A DNA stretch of 64,000 bases, from assembly GCF_000697965.2 (NCBI RefSeq), contig NZ_CP015880.1, forward strand, positions 3,874,001 through 3,938,000, in the 5' to 3' direction. Below the pieces are notes generated by a model. It was given only the letters and a program-made list of their open reading frames with translations. It was not told the origin of the DNA and made no database searches. Of the stretch, positions 51,318-59,750 are shown piece by piece; the stretch's first letter is position 1, and each line of letters begins with the position of its first letter. The DNA is from Ensifer adhaerens. Its GTDB lineage: Bacteria; Pseudomonadota; Alphaproteobacteria; Rhizobiales; Rhizobiaceae. A program made the position numbers and the translations under genes.

Positions 51318-51348
51318 CATTATATGAGAAATGCAATCTCAAATAATG
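51318..51348. promoter_or_regulatory. Palindromic operator over the XRE-cupin start
   Basis: CATTATATGAGA (51318-51329) and TCTCAAATAATG (51337-51348) are inverted arms matching 11 of 12, separated by seven bases. The site spans the first ATG (51331) and ends at a second in-frame ATG (51346), suggesting that translation starts at the later one or that bound protein blocks initiation. Confidence 0.6.
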
Positions 51349-51924
51349 GAAAACCCAACCGACCCTCTTGAACACGCGATCGGCGAGCGCGTCCGGGCGT
51401 TACGCCTCAAGCAGGCGCTGACACTCGATGAACTTGCCTTAAGCTCCGGCGTCAGTCGGGCGATGATCTCGCGCATCGAGCGCGGCGAGGCGAGCCCGAC
51501 GGCGCAGCTTCTGGCGAGGCTGTGCAGCGCGCTCTCGACCACGCTTTCGGCGCTTTTTGCCTTCGAGGCGAGGGTGGCGTCGCCGGTTGCAAGGCGTGCC
51601 GACCAGCGCCTCTGGCGCGATCCGGAATCCGGCTATCTGCGCCGCTCCGTCTCGCCGGATGGTCTTGGCTCCCCCGTCGATATCGTCGAGGTCGAGTTTC
51701 CGCCGGGTGCGCGCGTCGTCTTCGAGCGGCAACCGTCCGACCGGGGCATCACCCAGCATCTCTGGCTGTTTTCCGGGCGACTGGAACTCACGACCGAATC
51801 CGGCTCCCATTCGCTCGAAGCCGGCGACTGTCTGTTCATGGGCCTGGAGGCGGGCCACATCTTTCACAATCCGCACGATGAGCCGGCACGCTACGCCGTC
51901 GTCCTCTGCCGCACCAAGGCTTGA
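51331..51924 (+). CDS. XRE-family regulator with C-terminal cupin
   Basis: 197 residues. HTH_3 (about 15-70: LTLDELALSSGVSRAMISRI) followed by a cupin domain (about 100-190: VEVEFPPGARVVFERQ, HSLEAGDCLFMGLEAGHIFH). This is the usual design of small-molecule-responsive repressors of permeases and amino-acid/acyl metabolism. ATG 51331 or 51346. Next gene (GNAT) starts three bases after its stop; the MFS gene is divergent. Confidence 0.9.
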   Translation: MQSQIMENPTDPLEHAIGERVRALRLKQALTLDELALSSGVSRAMISRIERGEASPTAQLLARLCSALSTTLSALFAFEARVASPVARRADQRLWRDPESGYLRRSVSPDGLGSPVDIVEVEFPPGARVVFERQPSDRGITQHLWLFSGRLELTTESGSHSLEAGDCLFMGLEAGHIFHNPHDEPARYAVVLCRTKA

Positions 51925-51926
51925 CC

Positions 51927-52454
51927 ATGTCCGATCTTCGTATCCGCCTGCTTGATGAAAATGGAGCTGTGACCGCCATCCCGGCGCTTTCGGATGTGCT
52001 GTCCGATTGCGTGGAAGGTGGCGCGTCGGTCGGTTTCATGCAGCCATACCCGCCGGAAAGTGCGCGTGGCTACTGGCAGGGAGTTGCCGGAGCGGTCGCG
52101 GTCGGCGACACGCTGCTGATGGTGGCGGAGGAGGCGGGCCGCATCCTCGGCACGGTGCAGGTGGGCGTCGCGCAGATGCCGAACCAGCCGCACCGCGGCG
52201 ACCTGAAGAAGCTGCTTGTGCACCGCGACGCCCGCGGCAAGGGCGTTGCCCGGCGGCTGATGGAAGCGGTCGAGCGCGAAGCGGCCGCCCGCGGCAAGAC
52301 CCTGCTGGTGCTCGACACCGCCACCGGCAGCGAGGCCGAGGCGATCTATCCCCGTCTCGGCTGGGAACGCGTCGGCGTCATCCCCGACTATGCCATGTGG
52401 CCGGAAGGCGGCCTGTGCGCCACCACGTTCTTTTACAAACGGATCGCTGCTTAG
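51927..52454 (+). CDS. GNAT N-acetyltransferase
   Basis: 175 residues. Motif A is LVHRDARGKGVARRLMEAVE (acetyl-CoA loop R-G-K-G-V-A), followed by LLVLDTATGSEAEAIYPRLG and the C-terminal TFFYKRI. Together with the XRE-cupin regulator just upstream it forms a two-gene operon; a role in resistance or detoxification is possible but substrate is unknown. ATG 51927 is preferred over an upstream TTG. Confidence 0.88.
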   Translation: MSDLRIRLLDENGAVTAIPALSDVLSDCVEGGASVGFMQPYPPESARGYWQGVAGAVAVGDTLLMVAEEAGRILGTVQVGVAQMPNQPHRGDLKKLLVHRDARGKGVARRLMEAVEREAAARGKTLLVLDTATGSEAEAIYPRLGWERVGVIPDYAMWPEGGLCATTFFYKRIAA

Positions 52455-52494
52455 GGGTGACCGCAGCACGGTGGCCGGCTGCCTCAGTCGTCTC

Positions 52495-52760
52495 CCTTAC
52501 CCCAATTGCCCCCCCCATCGGGTTTAACCCGAGGACTCACCCTCTCCCGGCAGGCCGGAGACGTGTACGATGCGTCGGCTGACCACTTCACGTACGCCTG
52601 ATTGGAGAGACCGCGAGCGTGCGACGTATGGGGAGCGGGTGCCGCGCGTCTCCTTCGCCCCGCTTGCGGGGAGAAGGTGGCCGGCAGGCCGGATGAGGGG
52701 CGAGCCCTCACCGGGCGGATGAGGGGCAGGTTGCCAAGCCTGAAACCGCGGGTAGGGTAC
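52495..52760. repeat. Rhizobial intergenic mosaic repeat (RIME-like)
   Basis: The 340-base gap (52455-52794) has no gene but typical rhizobial repeat modules: palindrome CGGGTTTAACCCG (52519-52531), two copies of CCGGCAGGCCGGA (about 52548 and 52681), and the widespread CCCCGC-TT-GCGGGG hairpin with flanking CCTTC/GAAGG (52650-52677). These are familiar modules of Rhizobium-specific intergenic mosaic elements. Confidence 0.65.
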
Positions 52761-52794
52761 CAGCACCCTTCCGTTGCCTCTTCAGGATACGTTC

Positions 52795-53820
52795 ATGCAC
52801 ATCTTCTACTCCGAGGACCACAAGCTCCGTGACGCCAAGACCGAGCTGTTCGGTGGCGAGCTCGTTGCGCCCTTCGAGGCGCCGTTCCGGGCCGAGTGGA
52901 TCCTTGCGGCGGTGAAGGAAGCGGGGTTTCGCGATGTCGTTGCCCCCGACCACCATGGCCTCGACGTCGCCCTCAAACTGCATTCGCCTGACTATCTCGA
53001 CTTTCTCGAAACCGCCTGGTCGCGCTGGGTCGCCGACGGCTATCGCGGCGAAGCGATCGCCACCTGCTTTCCGGCGAGGCGCATGCGCCAGCATCCGCCC
53101 CGCGATATCGATGGCGCGCTCGGCTACTATTCTTTTGCGGCGGAAACGGCGATCACCGAGGGTACCTATGCCGCGGCGCGGGCGGCGATGGACTGCGCAC
53201 TTTCTGCCGCCGACCATATCCATGCCGGAAACCGTGCGGCGTTCGCACTCTGCCGTCCGCCCGGCCATCATGCGGCTATCGACCTTTATGGCGGCTATTC
53301 CTTCATCAACAATGCCGCCTGCGCCGCCCAGCGCCTGAGGGATCAGGGTGCCGCCAAGGTGGCGGTGCTCGACGTCGACTTCCATCACGGCAACGGCACC
53401 CAGGACATCTTCTACGAGCGCAACGACGTCTATTTCGCATCGCTGCATGGCGATCCCGTTGACGCCTTCCCCTATTTCCTCGGCTTTGCCGACGAGGAGG
53501 GGGCCGGCGAGGGGCTGGGCACGACGAAAAACTACCCGCTGCCGCGCCGCACCGGTTACGACGTGTGGTCGGCCGCCATGGCCGACGCGCTTGCCCGTAT
53601 TGCGGCCTTCGGCGCGGAGGCCATGGTCGTGTCGCTCGGCGTCGACACCTTCGAGCGCGATCCGATCTCGTTCTTCCGGCTGACATCCGACGATTACATC
53701 CGCATGGGCGCGGCGTTGAAGCGCACGGGCTTGCCGGTGGTCGTCTGCATGGAGGGCGGTTACGGCGTGCCGGAGATAGGGCTCAATGTCGCCAATGTGC
53801 TGAAGGGACTTTCCGGCTGA
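52795..53820 (+). CDS. Histone deacetylase-family (acetylpolyamine amidohydrolase-like) enzyme
   Basis: 341 residues with the HDAC/AphA fold: FALCRPPGHHAAIDLYGGYS, VLDVDFHHGNGTQDIFY (zinc Asp/His), VVSLGVDTFERDPISF (second zinc Asp) and VVCMEGGYGVPEIG. Family members remove acetyl groups from polyamines or proteins. ATG 52795 is chosen because the N-terminal MHIFYSEDHKLRD is conserved. A SoxR-like box follows the stop codon. Confidence 0.9.
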   Translation: MHIFYSEDHKLRDAKTELFGGELVAPFEAPFRAEWILAAVKEAGFRDVVAPDHHGLDVALKLHSPDYLDFLETAWSRWVADGYRGEAIATCFPARRMRQHPPRDIDGALGYYSFAAETAITEGTYAAARAAMDCALSAADHIHAGNRAAFALCRPPGHHAAIDLYGGYSFINNAACAAQRLRDQGAAKVAVLDVDFHHGNGTQDIFYERNDVYFASLHGDPVDAFPYFLGFADEEGAGEGLGTTKNYPLPRRTGYDVWSAAMADALARIAAFGAEAMVVSLGVDTFERDPISFFRLTSDDYIRMGAALKRTGLPVVVCMEGGYGVPEIGLNVANVLKGLSG

Positions 53821-53859
53821 CGGCGCCGGCGCGAGTAAAAGCGCGATCACCGCTATTGA

Positions 53860-53877
53860 CCTCAACTTTACTTGAGG
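53860..53877 (+). promoter_or_regulatory. SoxR-like box in a 19-bp-spacer promoter
   Basis: CCTCAACTTTACTTGAGG matches the known SoxR box (CCTCAAGTTAACTTGAGG) at 16 of 18 positions. It lies within the spacer after TTGACC (53856-53861); 19 bases later TACGAC (53881-53886) can serve as -10. The 19-bp spacer is typical of MerR-family promoters. The ABM monooxygenase ATG is 35 bases further. Confidence 0.65.
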
Positions 53878-53921
53878 TCGTACGACTGCTCCTGTTCAAA
53901 AGAGACGAAGAGGAAAGAGCA

Positions 53922-54275
53922 ATGAGCAGCCAATCGAAGCCGGCCGTCGTGGCGCCGCTTTACCGTATCAATAAGTACACCGTGCCGCTGGAAGCACGCC
54001 AGCAGTTCGTCGAACTCGTCGACAAGACGCTCGCAGTCATCCGCAAGCAGGACGGCTATGTGAAGGACCTGTTTCTGGAGCAGCACGCCGGCCCCGGCCA
54101 GTTCGACTTCATCACCCTGATCGAGTTTGCGAGCGCCGACGTCGCGCCGAAGGTCGCGGCCGCCCTCGTCGAGTTCGACCGCCAGCTCGGCCTTAACCGC
54201 GAGGCGCTGATGAAGACACTCGGCATCCGCACCGACTTTGCCAGCTACCGGGCTTTCGGCGGTCTGGCTGCCTAG
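53922..54275 (+). CDS. Antibiotic biosynthesis monooxygenase (ABM)-family protein
   Basis: 117 residues of the ferredoxin-like ABM fold: YRINKYTVPLEARQQFVELV, VIRKQDGYVKDLFLEQ and FDFITLIEFASADVAPKVAA. ABM proteins bind quinones or similar aromatics. In Pseudomonas and Agrobacterium a SoxR-regulated gene of this family is known; a SoxR-like box here makes the same regulation likely. RBS AGGAAAGAG precedes ATG 53922. Confidence 0.85.
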   Translation: MSSQSKPAVVAPLYRINKYTVPLEARQQFVELVDKTLAVIRKQDGYVKDLFLEQHAGPGQFDFITLIEFASADVAPKVAAALVEFDRQLGLNREALMKTLGIRTDFASYRAFGGLAA

Positions 54276-54276
54276 A

Positions 54277-54319
54277 GCAATTCCAGGAAACGTGTACAGC
54301 GGTTTCGGTCCGGAATTGC
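54277..54319. repeat. Rhizobial palindromic repeat
   Basis: GCAATTCC (54277-54284) and GGAATTGC (54312-54319) are perfect inverted arms around AGGAAACGTGTACAGCGG and a GC stretch. This AGAGCAATTCC...GGAATTGCGT unit recurs in rhizobial intergenic DNA. It directly follows the ABM stop codon. Confidence 0.65.
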
Positions 54320-54340
54320 GTGCCACAGATGGTCAGAACG

Positions 54341-54365
54341 AAAAGGCCCGGCAGTTGGCCGGGCC
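54341..54365 (-). terminator. Terminator of exoD (leftward)
   Basis: GGCCCGGC/GCCGGGCC arms around AGTTG; on the minus strand TTTT follows (AAAA at 54341-54344), 22 bases after the exoD stop. Confidence 0.75.
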
Positions 54366-54387
54366 GATCCACACGCCTGATGAGGTG

Positions 54388-55026
54388 TCAGGAGACGAAG
54401 AACGACGACAGGCCCTGACCGGCGGCAAAGGCCATATAGGCAAGCACGGTGAAGTAGACCGTGGTCGCGATCAGGAAGAGATAGCCCCCGGCCACCATCA
54501 GTCCGTCGCGCTGAATGATACCGAGCGAGAGTAAGAGGATCGCGATCCCCGGCAGCGTGTTCGACAGCGGGATCAGGCCGAGCGGGAACATCAGGAGAAT
54601 GCCGCCGGCCATGATCATCAGGCCGTTGAATCGGTTCATCAGCGCGCCCTTCGTCAGGAAGCCGAGACGCGGACGGACGTAACGATCCAGCTTGGAAACG
54701 AGATTCGCGCCTTTCTGCAGCGTCGGCACCAGCTTCTCGGTTTCGATCCGGCGATCGAGAATGCGCTGCGGCATCCACGGCAGGCGATTGAGCGTGACCG
54801 ATACGGAAATCAGGATGATCGCTGCGCCGAAGACGGTGCTGACGCCCGGGATCGACACCGGCAGCAGAAACGGCAGCGTCAGCAGGGCGCACAGCAGCAG
54901 GAAGCCCTGTTCGCCGATTTCCGTCATCAGCTCGCGTAGCGTGATCGTCTCGCCGCGGATCGAGGCAATCATGCCGTTGAGCGTGTCGCTGAGACTGCGT
55001 TGCGTGTCGCCGAACTCGATTGCCAT
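54388..55026 (-). CDS. exoD: ExoD-family exopolysaccharide synthesis protein
   Basis: 212-residue inner-membrane protein with about four to five helices: MTEIGEQGFLLLCALLTLPF, LNRLPWMPQRILDRRIETEK, MIMAGGILLMFPLGLIPLSN and VAGGYLFLIATTVYFTVLAY. This matches ExoD, needed in S. meliloti for exopolysaccharide production and for alkaline-tolerance and nodule invasion phenotypes. Mechanism unknown. ATG 55026, no clear Shine-Dalgarno by eye. Confidence 0.8.
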   Translation of the reverse strand: MAIEFGDTQRSLSDTLNGMIASIRGETITLRELMTEIGEQGFLLLCALLTLPFLLPVSIPGVSTVFGAAIILISVSVTLNRLPWMPQRILDRRIETEKLVPTLQKGANLVSKLDRYVRPRLGFLTKGALMNRFNGLMIMAGGILLMFPLGLIPLSNTLPGIAILLLSLGIIQRDGLMVAGGYLFLIATTVYFTVLAYMAFAAGQGLSSFFVS

Positions 55027-55229
55027 TGGAGCTTGCCTCTCTTTTCTTTGGTGCCCGTCCTATCAAGAGCGTGTGAAGGATCGGTTTATGTGTGCCCTGA
55101 TGGCCACGCCAGCCGCTGGCGAAGCTGGATTTGCCGGTAAACCTTGGCGTGAATGGGACGCCTCTTCATCTTCCTGCCGCAATCGCTAGTATGAAGCAAC
55201 TTCGAGCACCAATGGGGACAACTGATTCC

Positions 55230-55892
55230 ATGATCAAGAAATGCGCCATTCTGGCTGTCGCGGCCATCTATCTTTCGGGATGCACCACCACCGATCCCTA
55301 TACGGGCGAGCAGAAGATGTCGAACACGGCCGGTGGCGCGCTGATCGGCGCAGGCCTCGGCGCGGCGACCGGTCTGCTGGTTGGCGGCAGTGCCGCAGGA
55401 CGGCGTGACTCCGCACTCGTCGGCGCCGCGATTGGCGGTCTCGGCGGCGGCCTGATCGGCAACTACATGGACAACCAGGAAGCCGAACTGCGCGCCCAGT
55501 TGCAGGGCACCGGCGTATCGGTCACCCGCGCCGGCGACCGCATCATCCTCAACATGCCGTCCAACATCACGTTCGCGACCGACCGCGACCAGGTGATCCC
55601 GGCTTTCTACGACACGCTGAACTCGGTGGCGATCGTGCTGCGCAAGTTCAACAAGACGATGATCGACGTCGATGGCCACACCGACGCGACCGGCAGCGCC
55701 TCCTACAACCAGGGCCTCTCCGAGCGCCGCGCCGCTTCGGTCGCCAACTACCTGGCGGGCCAGGGCGTCGACCAGCGCCGCATGTCGGCCATGGGCTACG
55801 GCAAGGAGCGTCCGATCGCCTCCAACGGAAGCGAAGCCGGCCGCGCGCAGAACCGCCGCGTCGAAATCTCGATCGCGCCGATCAAGGCCTGA
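55230..55892 (+). CDS. OmpA-family lipoprotein (YiaD-like)
   Basis: 220 residues from ATG 55230. Lipobox LSGC at Cys18 follows a signal sequence. Then a Gly-rich glycine-zipper segment (GGALIGAGLGAATGLLVGGS) and the OmpA C-terminal peptidoglycan-binding domain (MPSNITFATDRDQVIPAFYD, VDGHTDATGSASYNQGLSER, NRRVEISIAP) are present. An envelope lipoprotein tethering outer membrane to peptidoglycan. A hairpin terminator follows. Confidence 0.92.
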   Translation: MIKKCAILAVAAIYLSGCTTTDPYTGEQKMSNTAGGALIGAGLGAATGLLVGGSAAGRRDSALVGAAIGGLGGGLIGNYMDNQEAELRAQLQGTGVSVTRAGDRIILNMPSNITFATDRDQVIPAFYDTLNSVAIVLRKFNKTMIDVDGHTDATGSASYNQGLSERRAASVANYLAGQGVDQRRMSAMGYGKERPIASNGSEAGRAQNRRVEISIAPIKA

Positions 55893-55919
55893 TCGGCCGA
55901 AAGCGACCGCTTGCAATCG

Positions 55920-55951
55920 AAGGGGCTGCGCCGCAAGGCGCGGCCCTTTTC
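55920..55951 (+). terminator. Terminator of the OmpA lipoprotein gene
   Basis: GC-rich arms around CGCAAG with one bulge, then CCCTTTTC, 28 bases after the stop codon. Confidence 0.65.
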
Positions 55952-55964
55952 ATGCCTTGCCGGG

Positions 55965-56780
55965 CTAGAAACGGTAGCGCAACAGGCGGCCCATCCGGCG
56001 CAGCATCGGCAGGGCGCTGACGACATGCGCCGCTATCCGCGCCATCGGCGACAGGCGTGCGACCTGGCCTGAATCATACTCGCTGATCTCGTCGAGCAAC
56101 GTCAGCCCGGGCACGTCGCGTTCCAGCGTTTGCGCGTTTTCCAGCCCCCAGCGAAGCTCCGCCCCCGTTGCCCGCAGCGATGGGCTCAGCCGCAAAAGCT
56201 CGATACCGAGATGGCTGTAGGCGTCAAAGACGATTTCCCCGCCGGCAAGGCAGGAGGTCAGCCGTCGCAAGACGTCGCGGACCTCGTGTTCTGAGAGATA
56301 GGGAAACACGCCCTCGGCGACGACGATCGCCGGGCGGTCCGCCGGAACGAGGTCGATCCACTCGCGCTCCGTTATCGAGGAGGCGATCGTCGTGCAGCCG
56401 GCGCGCGCCGGGAAAAGCTGTCGCCGCAAGGCGATCACATCGGGAAAGTCGACATCGAACCAGCCGACGGACGCGGGCGGATCGAGCCGCAATATACGTG
56501 TGTCGAGACCGCAGCCGAGGTTGAGCACGATTGCGTCCGGGTGGCGCCCGATAAAGGCGCGCGCCCAGCGGTCGAGCATATGGGCGCGCACGGCAATGCC
56601 GATGGTCATGTCGTGGCCGGCATCGGGCGGTTTCGGCCTGCCGGCGAGCCGCCGCATGAGATCGGCGGCAAAGTGATCGTTGAGCAGGGAATCCGGGAAC
56701 GCGCTCTCTGCGGCTTTGGCCTGGAGCGTGACCAGCAAGGTCTCCCGTACGCCGTGAAGGCCGATCTCCTCGGCTTCCAT
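55965..56780 (-). CDS. Leucine carboxyl/PPM-type SAM methyltransferase
   Basis: 271 residues from ATG 56780, preceded by GGGAGGAGAGG. The PPM family motifs are AIVLNLGCGLDTRILRLDPP, WFDVDFPDVIALRRQLFP and AIVVAEGVFPYLSEHEVRDV. Related bacterial enzymes methylate small carboxylates in secondary metabolism; substrate unknown. Same strand as the MFS gene upstream, 85 bases apart, so the transporter and methyltransferase may be coexpressed. Confidence 0.85.
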   Translation of the reverse strand: MEAEEIGLHGVRETLLVTLQAKAAESAFPDSLLNDHFAADLMRRLAGRPKPPDAGHDMTIGIAVRAHMLDRWARAFIGRHPDAIVLNLGCGLDTRILRLDPPASVGWFDVDFPDVIALRRQLFPARAGCTTIASSITEREWIDLVPADRPAIVVAEGVFPYLSEHEVRDVLRRLTSCLAGGEIVFDAYSHLGIELLRLSPSLRATGAELRWGLENAQTLERDVPGLTLLDEISEYDSGQVARLSPMARIAAHVVSALPMLRRMGRLLRYRF

Positions 56781-56865
56781 CCTCTCCTCCCAAGGGCGTG
56801 ATGCACCCCGCCGCACAGCTTGCATTTTGCAGGCCCTCCACCCCGGGGAAGGCCCGCAAAGGCGC

Positions 56866-58293
56866 CTATTTCGCCGTTCGGCGCGCCCGCCAGACACGTC
56901 CGGCTGTCAGAACGGCCAGCGCCGGCATCAGCGCAAACAGCCAGAAGAGCCAGCGTGTCGCCATCGCCACGCCTTCCGTCGACGGCGTTTCGATGCCGGC
57001 GAGATTGGCGGTAAGCCCGGCCAGCGCCGCGCCGAGTGCTGCGGCGAAGAGCTGGACCGTGGTAATCGAGCTCGACGCCTTCTCCGCTTCGCCTTCCGGC
57101 GCAAATTCATAGACGGCCGTCACGATGTGCGGCCAGGCAAAGCCCATGCCGAAGCCGACCGCCATGATGCCGAGGCTGAGCGGCGCGGCGATCACCATGA
57201 ATTCCGATCCTGCCATCGGCATGAACAGCGCAATCAGTGCCAGGCCGACAAAGCCGAAGGCCGGGCCGGCAAAGATCGTCTGCTTTGCCCTTTCCCCATG
57301 CCAGTGGGCGCTTGTCATCGACCCGGCGGTCCAGCCGATCGACATCAGCGCCGCAATGTAGCCGGCTACCAGCGGCGACAATCCGTGCAGCTCCTGCAGG
57401 AGGTACGGCACATAGATTTCCGGCTGCAGGCCGACCATCAGCAGGGTGATCGTAGCATAAAGGGCTGCCAGCGGGGAGGTCGGGGTGAAACTGCCGGAGG
57501 GGAGCAGCTTGCCGGTTGCCCGCTTCTCGACGACGAGCAGCGCCAGGAACATGAATATCGCCGCGCCGACGCAGCCTACCTGCGCCGCCGCCGTGGTCAG
57601 CGTGCTGGCGATGGAAAGCGCAAGCACGATGGCGACGAGCAGCGTCAGTTGCACCAAGGGAAGCGGCGTGCGTGCGCCTTCGCCGGCAGCCTTGCGCGGC
57701 AAAGTCGAGAAGGCGAGGGTCGCCAGCAGCGCCGTCAGCGGCAAGAGCGACCAGAAGGCGACTCGCCAGGTGGAAAACTCCGCGAACATACCGCCGATCG
57801 CCGGACCGACCAGCGTCGCCGTACCCCAGGTGGCCGAAATCAGGCCGATGGCGCGGGTCCAGAGCTCTGGCCGGAAGACCTCACGGATCACGCCATAGGC
57901 AAGCGCATAGAGCAGCCCGCCGCCGAAACCCTGGATCGCGCGGCCGGCGAGCAGCATCGCCATCGAGGGGGCCGCAGCGCAGAGGAGTGTGCCCAGCCCG
58001 AAGACCAGCGCACCGATCGCATAAGCGCCGCCGGCGCCGACGGCACCAAGCAGCCGGGCCGACAGGGCCGCGCCGAGGATCGAGGCGGCGACGAAGACGG
58101 TCGTGCTCCAGGCGTAATATTCGAGCCCGCCGATCTCGCGCACGATCGACGGCATGATCGTCGTCACGACGTAGATGTTGAGCGCGTGCAGCGCGACGCC
58201 GCCGCTGAGCACCAGCGAATGCACGGCGTTCCCGCCGGTCAAAAGCGCGCGCCAGCCGGTTTCCTGGTGGGCTGCGGATGTTTTTTCGAGCAT
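56866..58293 (-). CDS. MFS efflux transporter, DHA2-type
   Basis: 475 residues, about 14 membrane helices: VALHALNIYVVTTIMPSIVR, AGRAIQGFGGGLLYALAYGV (motif B-like Arg), SATWGTATLVGPAIGGMFAE (motif C). Unlike most DHA2 proteins it has an ISMA-type insertion of no recognised meaning. Substrate unknown. Lies 90 bases downstream of the ECF41 sigma factor in the same direction, so it may belong to its regulon (inference). Confidence 0.86.
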   Translation of the reverse strand: MLEKTSAAHQETGWRALLTGGNAVHSLVLSGGVALHALNIYVVTTIMPSIVREIGGLEYYAWSTTVFVAASILGAALSARLLGAVGAGGAYAIGALVFGLGTLLCAAAPSMAMLLAGRAIQGFGGGLLYALAYGVIREVFRPELWTRAIGLISATWGTATLVGPAIGGMFAEFSTWRVAFWSLLPLTALLATLAFSTLPRKAAGEGARTPLPLVQLTLLVAIVLALSIASTLTTAAAQVGCVGAAIFMFLALLVVEKRATGKLLPSGSFTPTSPLAALYATITLLMVGLQPEIYVPYLLQELHGLSPLVAGYIAALMSIGWTAGSMTSAHWHGERAKQTIFAGPAFGFVGLALIALFMPMAGSEFMVIAAPLSLGIMAVGFGMGFAWPHIVTAVYEFAPEGEAEKASSSITTVQLFAAALGAALAGLTANLAGIETPSTEGVAMATRWLFWLFALMPALAVLTAGRVWRARRTAK

Positions 58294-58383
58294 GTCAGTA
58301 CCTCATGCAGCGGTATTGCCGAAAACGTGCGACCGGCCTGGCCGGTGGGGAGGATCACGTTTGCAAGGGCGATGCCGCCAGTA

Positions 58384-59277
58384 TCAGTGGAGCGCAGCCT
58401 CGCCGAAATGCGTGAGCTTGTCCGGGTTGCGCATGATGAAGATGTCGTTGACGTTTCCGTCGCCGTCATAGCCGAAGGCGACGGTTGCCGCGATCTCGTT
58501 TTTCGCTTCGTCCCGAAGCACGATGCCGCGGCCGCCATTGATGTCGCCGATTTCCCAGACGTAATGCGACCAGTATTCGGTAAGCCGATCGATGATGAAG
58601 GCGAGCACCGTCTCCTTGCCCGAGAGCACTCCGAGCACGGTCGCCACCTTGCCGCCGCCGTCGGCTGTCAGCTTCACATCGGCCGAAAGCAGGGCCGAGA
58701 GGCTAGCGACATTGCCGCCGTGGATTGCCTGGTGGAAGGCCGAAAGCAGTTCGTCCTGTCGCTCACGCGGCGTCTGGTGCCGGGCTTTTTCGAGCCCGAT
58801 ATTGGTCTTGGCGCGCGACACCAGCTTGCGGGCGGCGGTTTCCTGCATGTCGAGCGTTTCGGCCACTTCCTCATAGGGCTGGCCGAAGATCTCGTGCAGC
58901 AGATAGGCGGCGCGCTCCTTCGGTGTGAGCCGTTCGAGCATCAGCAGGAAGGCCGTCGTCAGTGAGGATGTCAGCGCAAGCTTCTCCTCGGCATTGTCAT
59001 CGCTCGCCGTATGGATCGGCTCCGGTAGCCATGCGCCGACATAATCGATGCGCTTGCGGTGCGCCGCCTTCAGGAGGTCGAGGCAGCGCCGCGTGCAGGC
59101 GGTCGTCAGCCACGCCGCCGGCGTTTCGATCGTTGTCCGGTCGACCTCCTGCCATTTCAGGAACGTATCCTGCACCGCATCTTCCGCATCGGCACGCGAG
59201 CCGAGGATGCGGTAGGCAAGGCCGAGAAGGCGCGGGCGCGCCTCCTCGAAGATCTGCATGTGCTGCCGGTCGTTCAT
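58384..59277 (-). CDS. ECF41-type sigma factor (SigJ-like)
   Basis: 297 residues: sigma-2 (about 10-75), the ECF41 linker WLPEP (83-87), sigma-4 (about 115-165) and a fused C-terminal SnoaL/NTF2-like domain with DGGGK (206-210) and NPDKL (284-288), three hallmark motifs of group ECF41. ECF41 factors lack a separate anti-sigma factor and are controlled by the C-terminal domain. One base after the COE gene stop; the two form the canonical pair. Confidence 0.94.
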   Translation of the reverse strand: MNDRQHMQIFEEARPRLLGLAYRILGSRADAEDAVQDTFLKWQEVDRTTIETPAAWLTTACTRRCLDLLKAAHRKRIDYVGAWLPEPIHTASDDNAEEKLALTSSLTTAFLLMLERLTPKERAAYLLHEIFGQPYEEVAETLDMQETAARKLVSRAKTNIGLEKARHQTPRERQDELLSAFHQAIHGGNVASLSALLSADVKLTADGGGKVATVLGVLSGKETVLAFIIDRLTEYWSHYVWEIGDINGGRGIVLRDEAKNEIAATVAFGYDGDGNVNDIFIMRNPDKLTHFGEAALH

Positions 59278-59278
59278 G

Positions 59279-59710
59279 TCAGTGCCTCGAGATCTGGATG
59301 CGGTTCCAAAGGTTGATCATCGCCACCGTCGCGGTGATGACGCTGATCTCCTTTTCGCTGAAATGCTGGCGCAGCTCGGCGCGAAGCGGCGCAAAGTCGG
59401 TGCGCGGCTCGAGTTCGGTCAGAGCTTCGGTCCAGGCAAGCGCTGCCTTCTCGCGCGGCGTGAAATCATTGACCTGGTCCCAGACGATGATGCGGTCGAG
59501 CCGCTCGTTGCTCTCGCCCTCGGTGCGGGATTCCTTGGTGTGCATCTTCACGCAGAAGCCGCAGCGGTTGATCTGTGAGGCGCGCAGCTGCACGAGATTG
59601 TGGATCGTGCGGTCGAGCCCGTGCAGGTCCATGGTCTTGTGCACGTCGGCGAGCGCGCCGAGCACGTCGGAGATTTCCTGTTCGTAGCGGACGGCCTTGG
59701 TATCGGTCAT
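59279..59710 (-). CDS. Carboxymuconolactone decarboxylase-family (AhpD-like) protein, ECF41 partner
   Basis: 143 residues with the CMD/AhpD core: LHGLDRTIHNLVQLRASQIN, RCGFCVKMHTKES (Cys-x-x-Cys-x3-His redox site) and TPREKAALAWTEALTELEPR. ECF41 genes are linked to a COE gene (carboxymuconolactone decarboxylase, oxidoreductase or epimerase) that they transcribe; this is the C type. The promoter in front fits ECF41 consensus. Probable peroxide or organic hydroperoxide defence, not proven. Confidence 0.92.
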   Translation of the reverse strand: MTDTKAVRYEQEISDVLGALADVHKTMDLHGLDRTIHNLVQLRASQINRCGFCVKMHTKESRTEGESNERLDRIIVWDQVNDFTPREKAALAWTEALTELEPRTDFAPLRAELRQHFSEKEISVITATVAMINLWNRIQISRH

Positions 59711-59750
59711 GGTCTCAACTCCATCGTTGTCGTGTTGCTTATGACCAATT

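Noticed and set aside
56827..58965. 712-codon frame antisense to the MFS and sigma genes
   Set aside because: Gln/Arg/Gly-rich shadow without family motifs.
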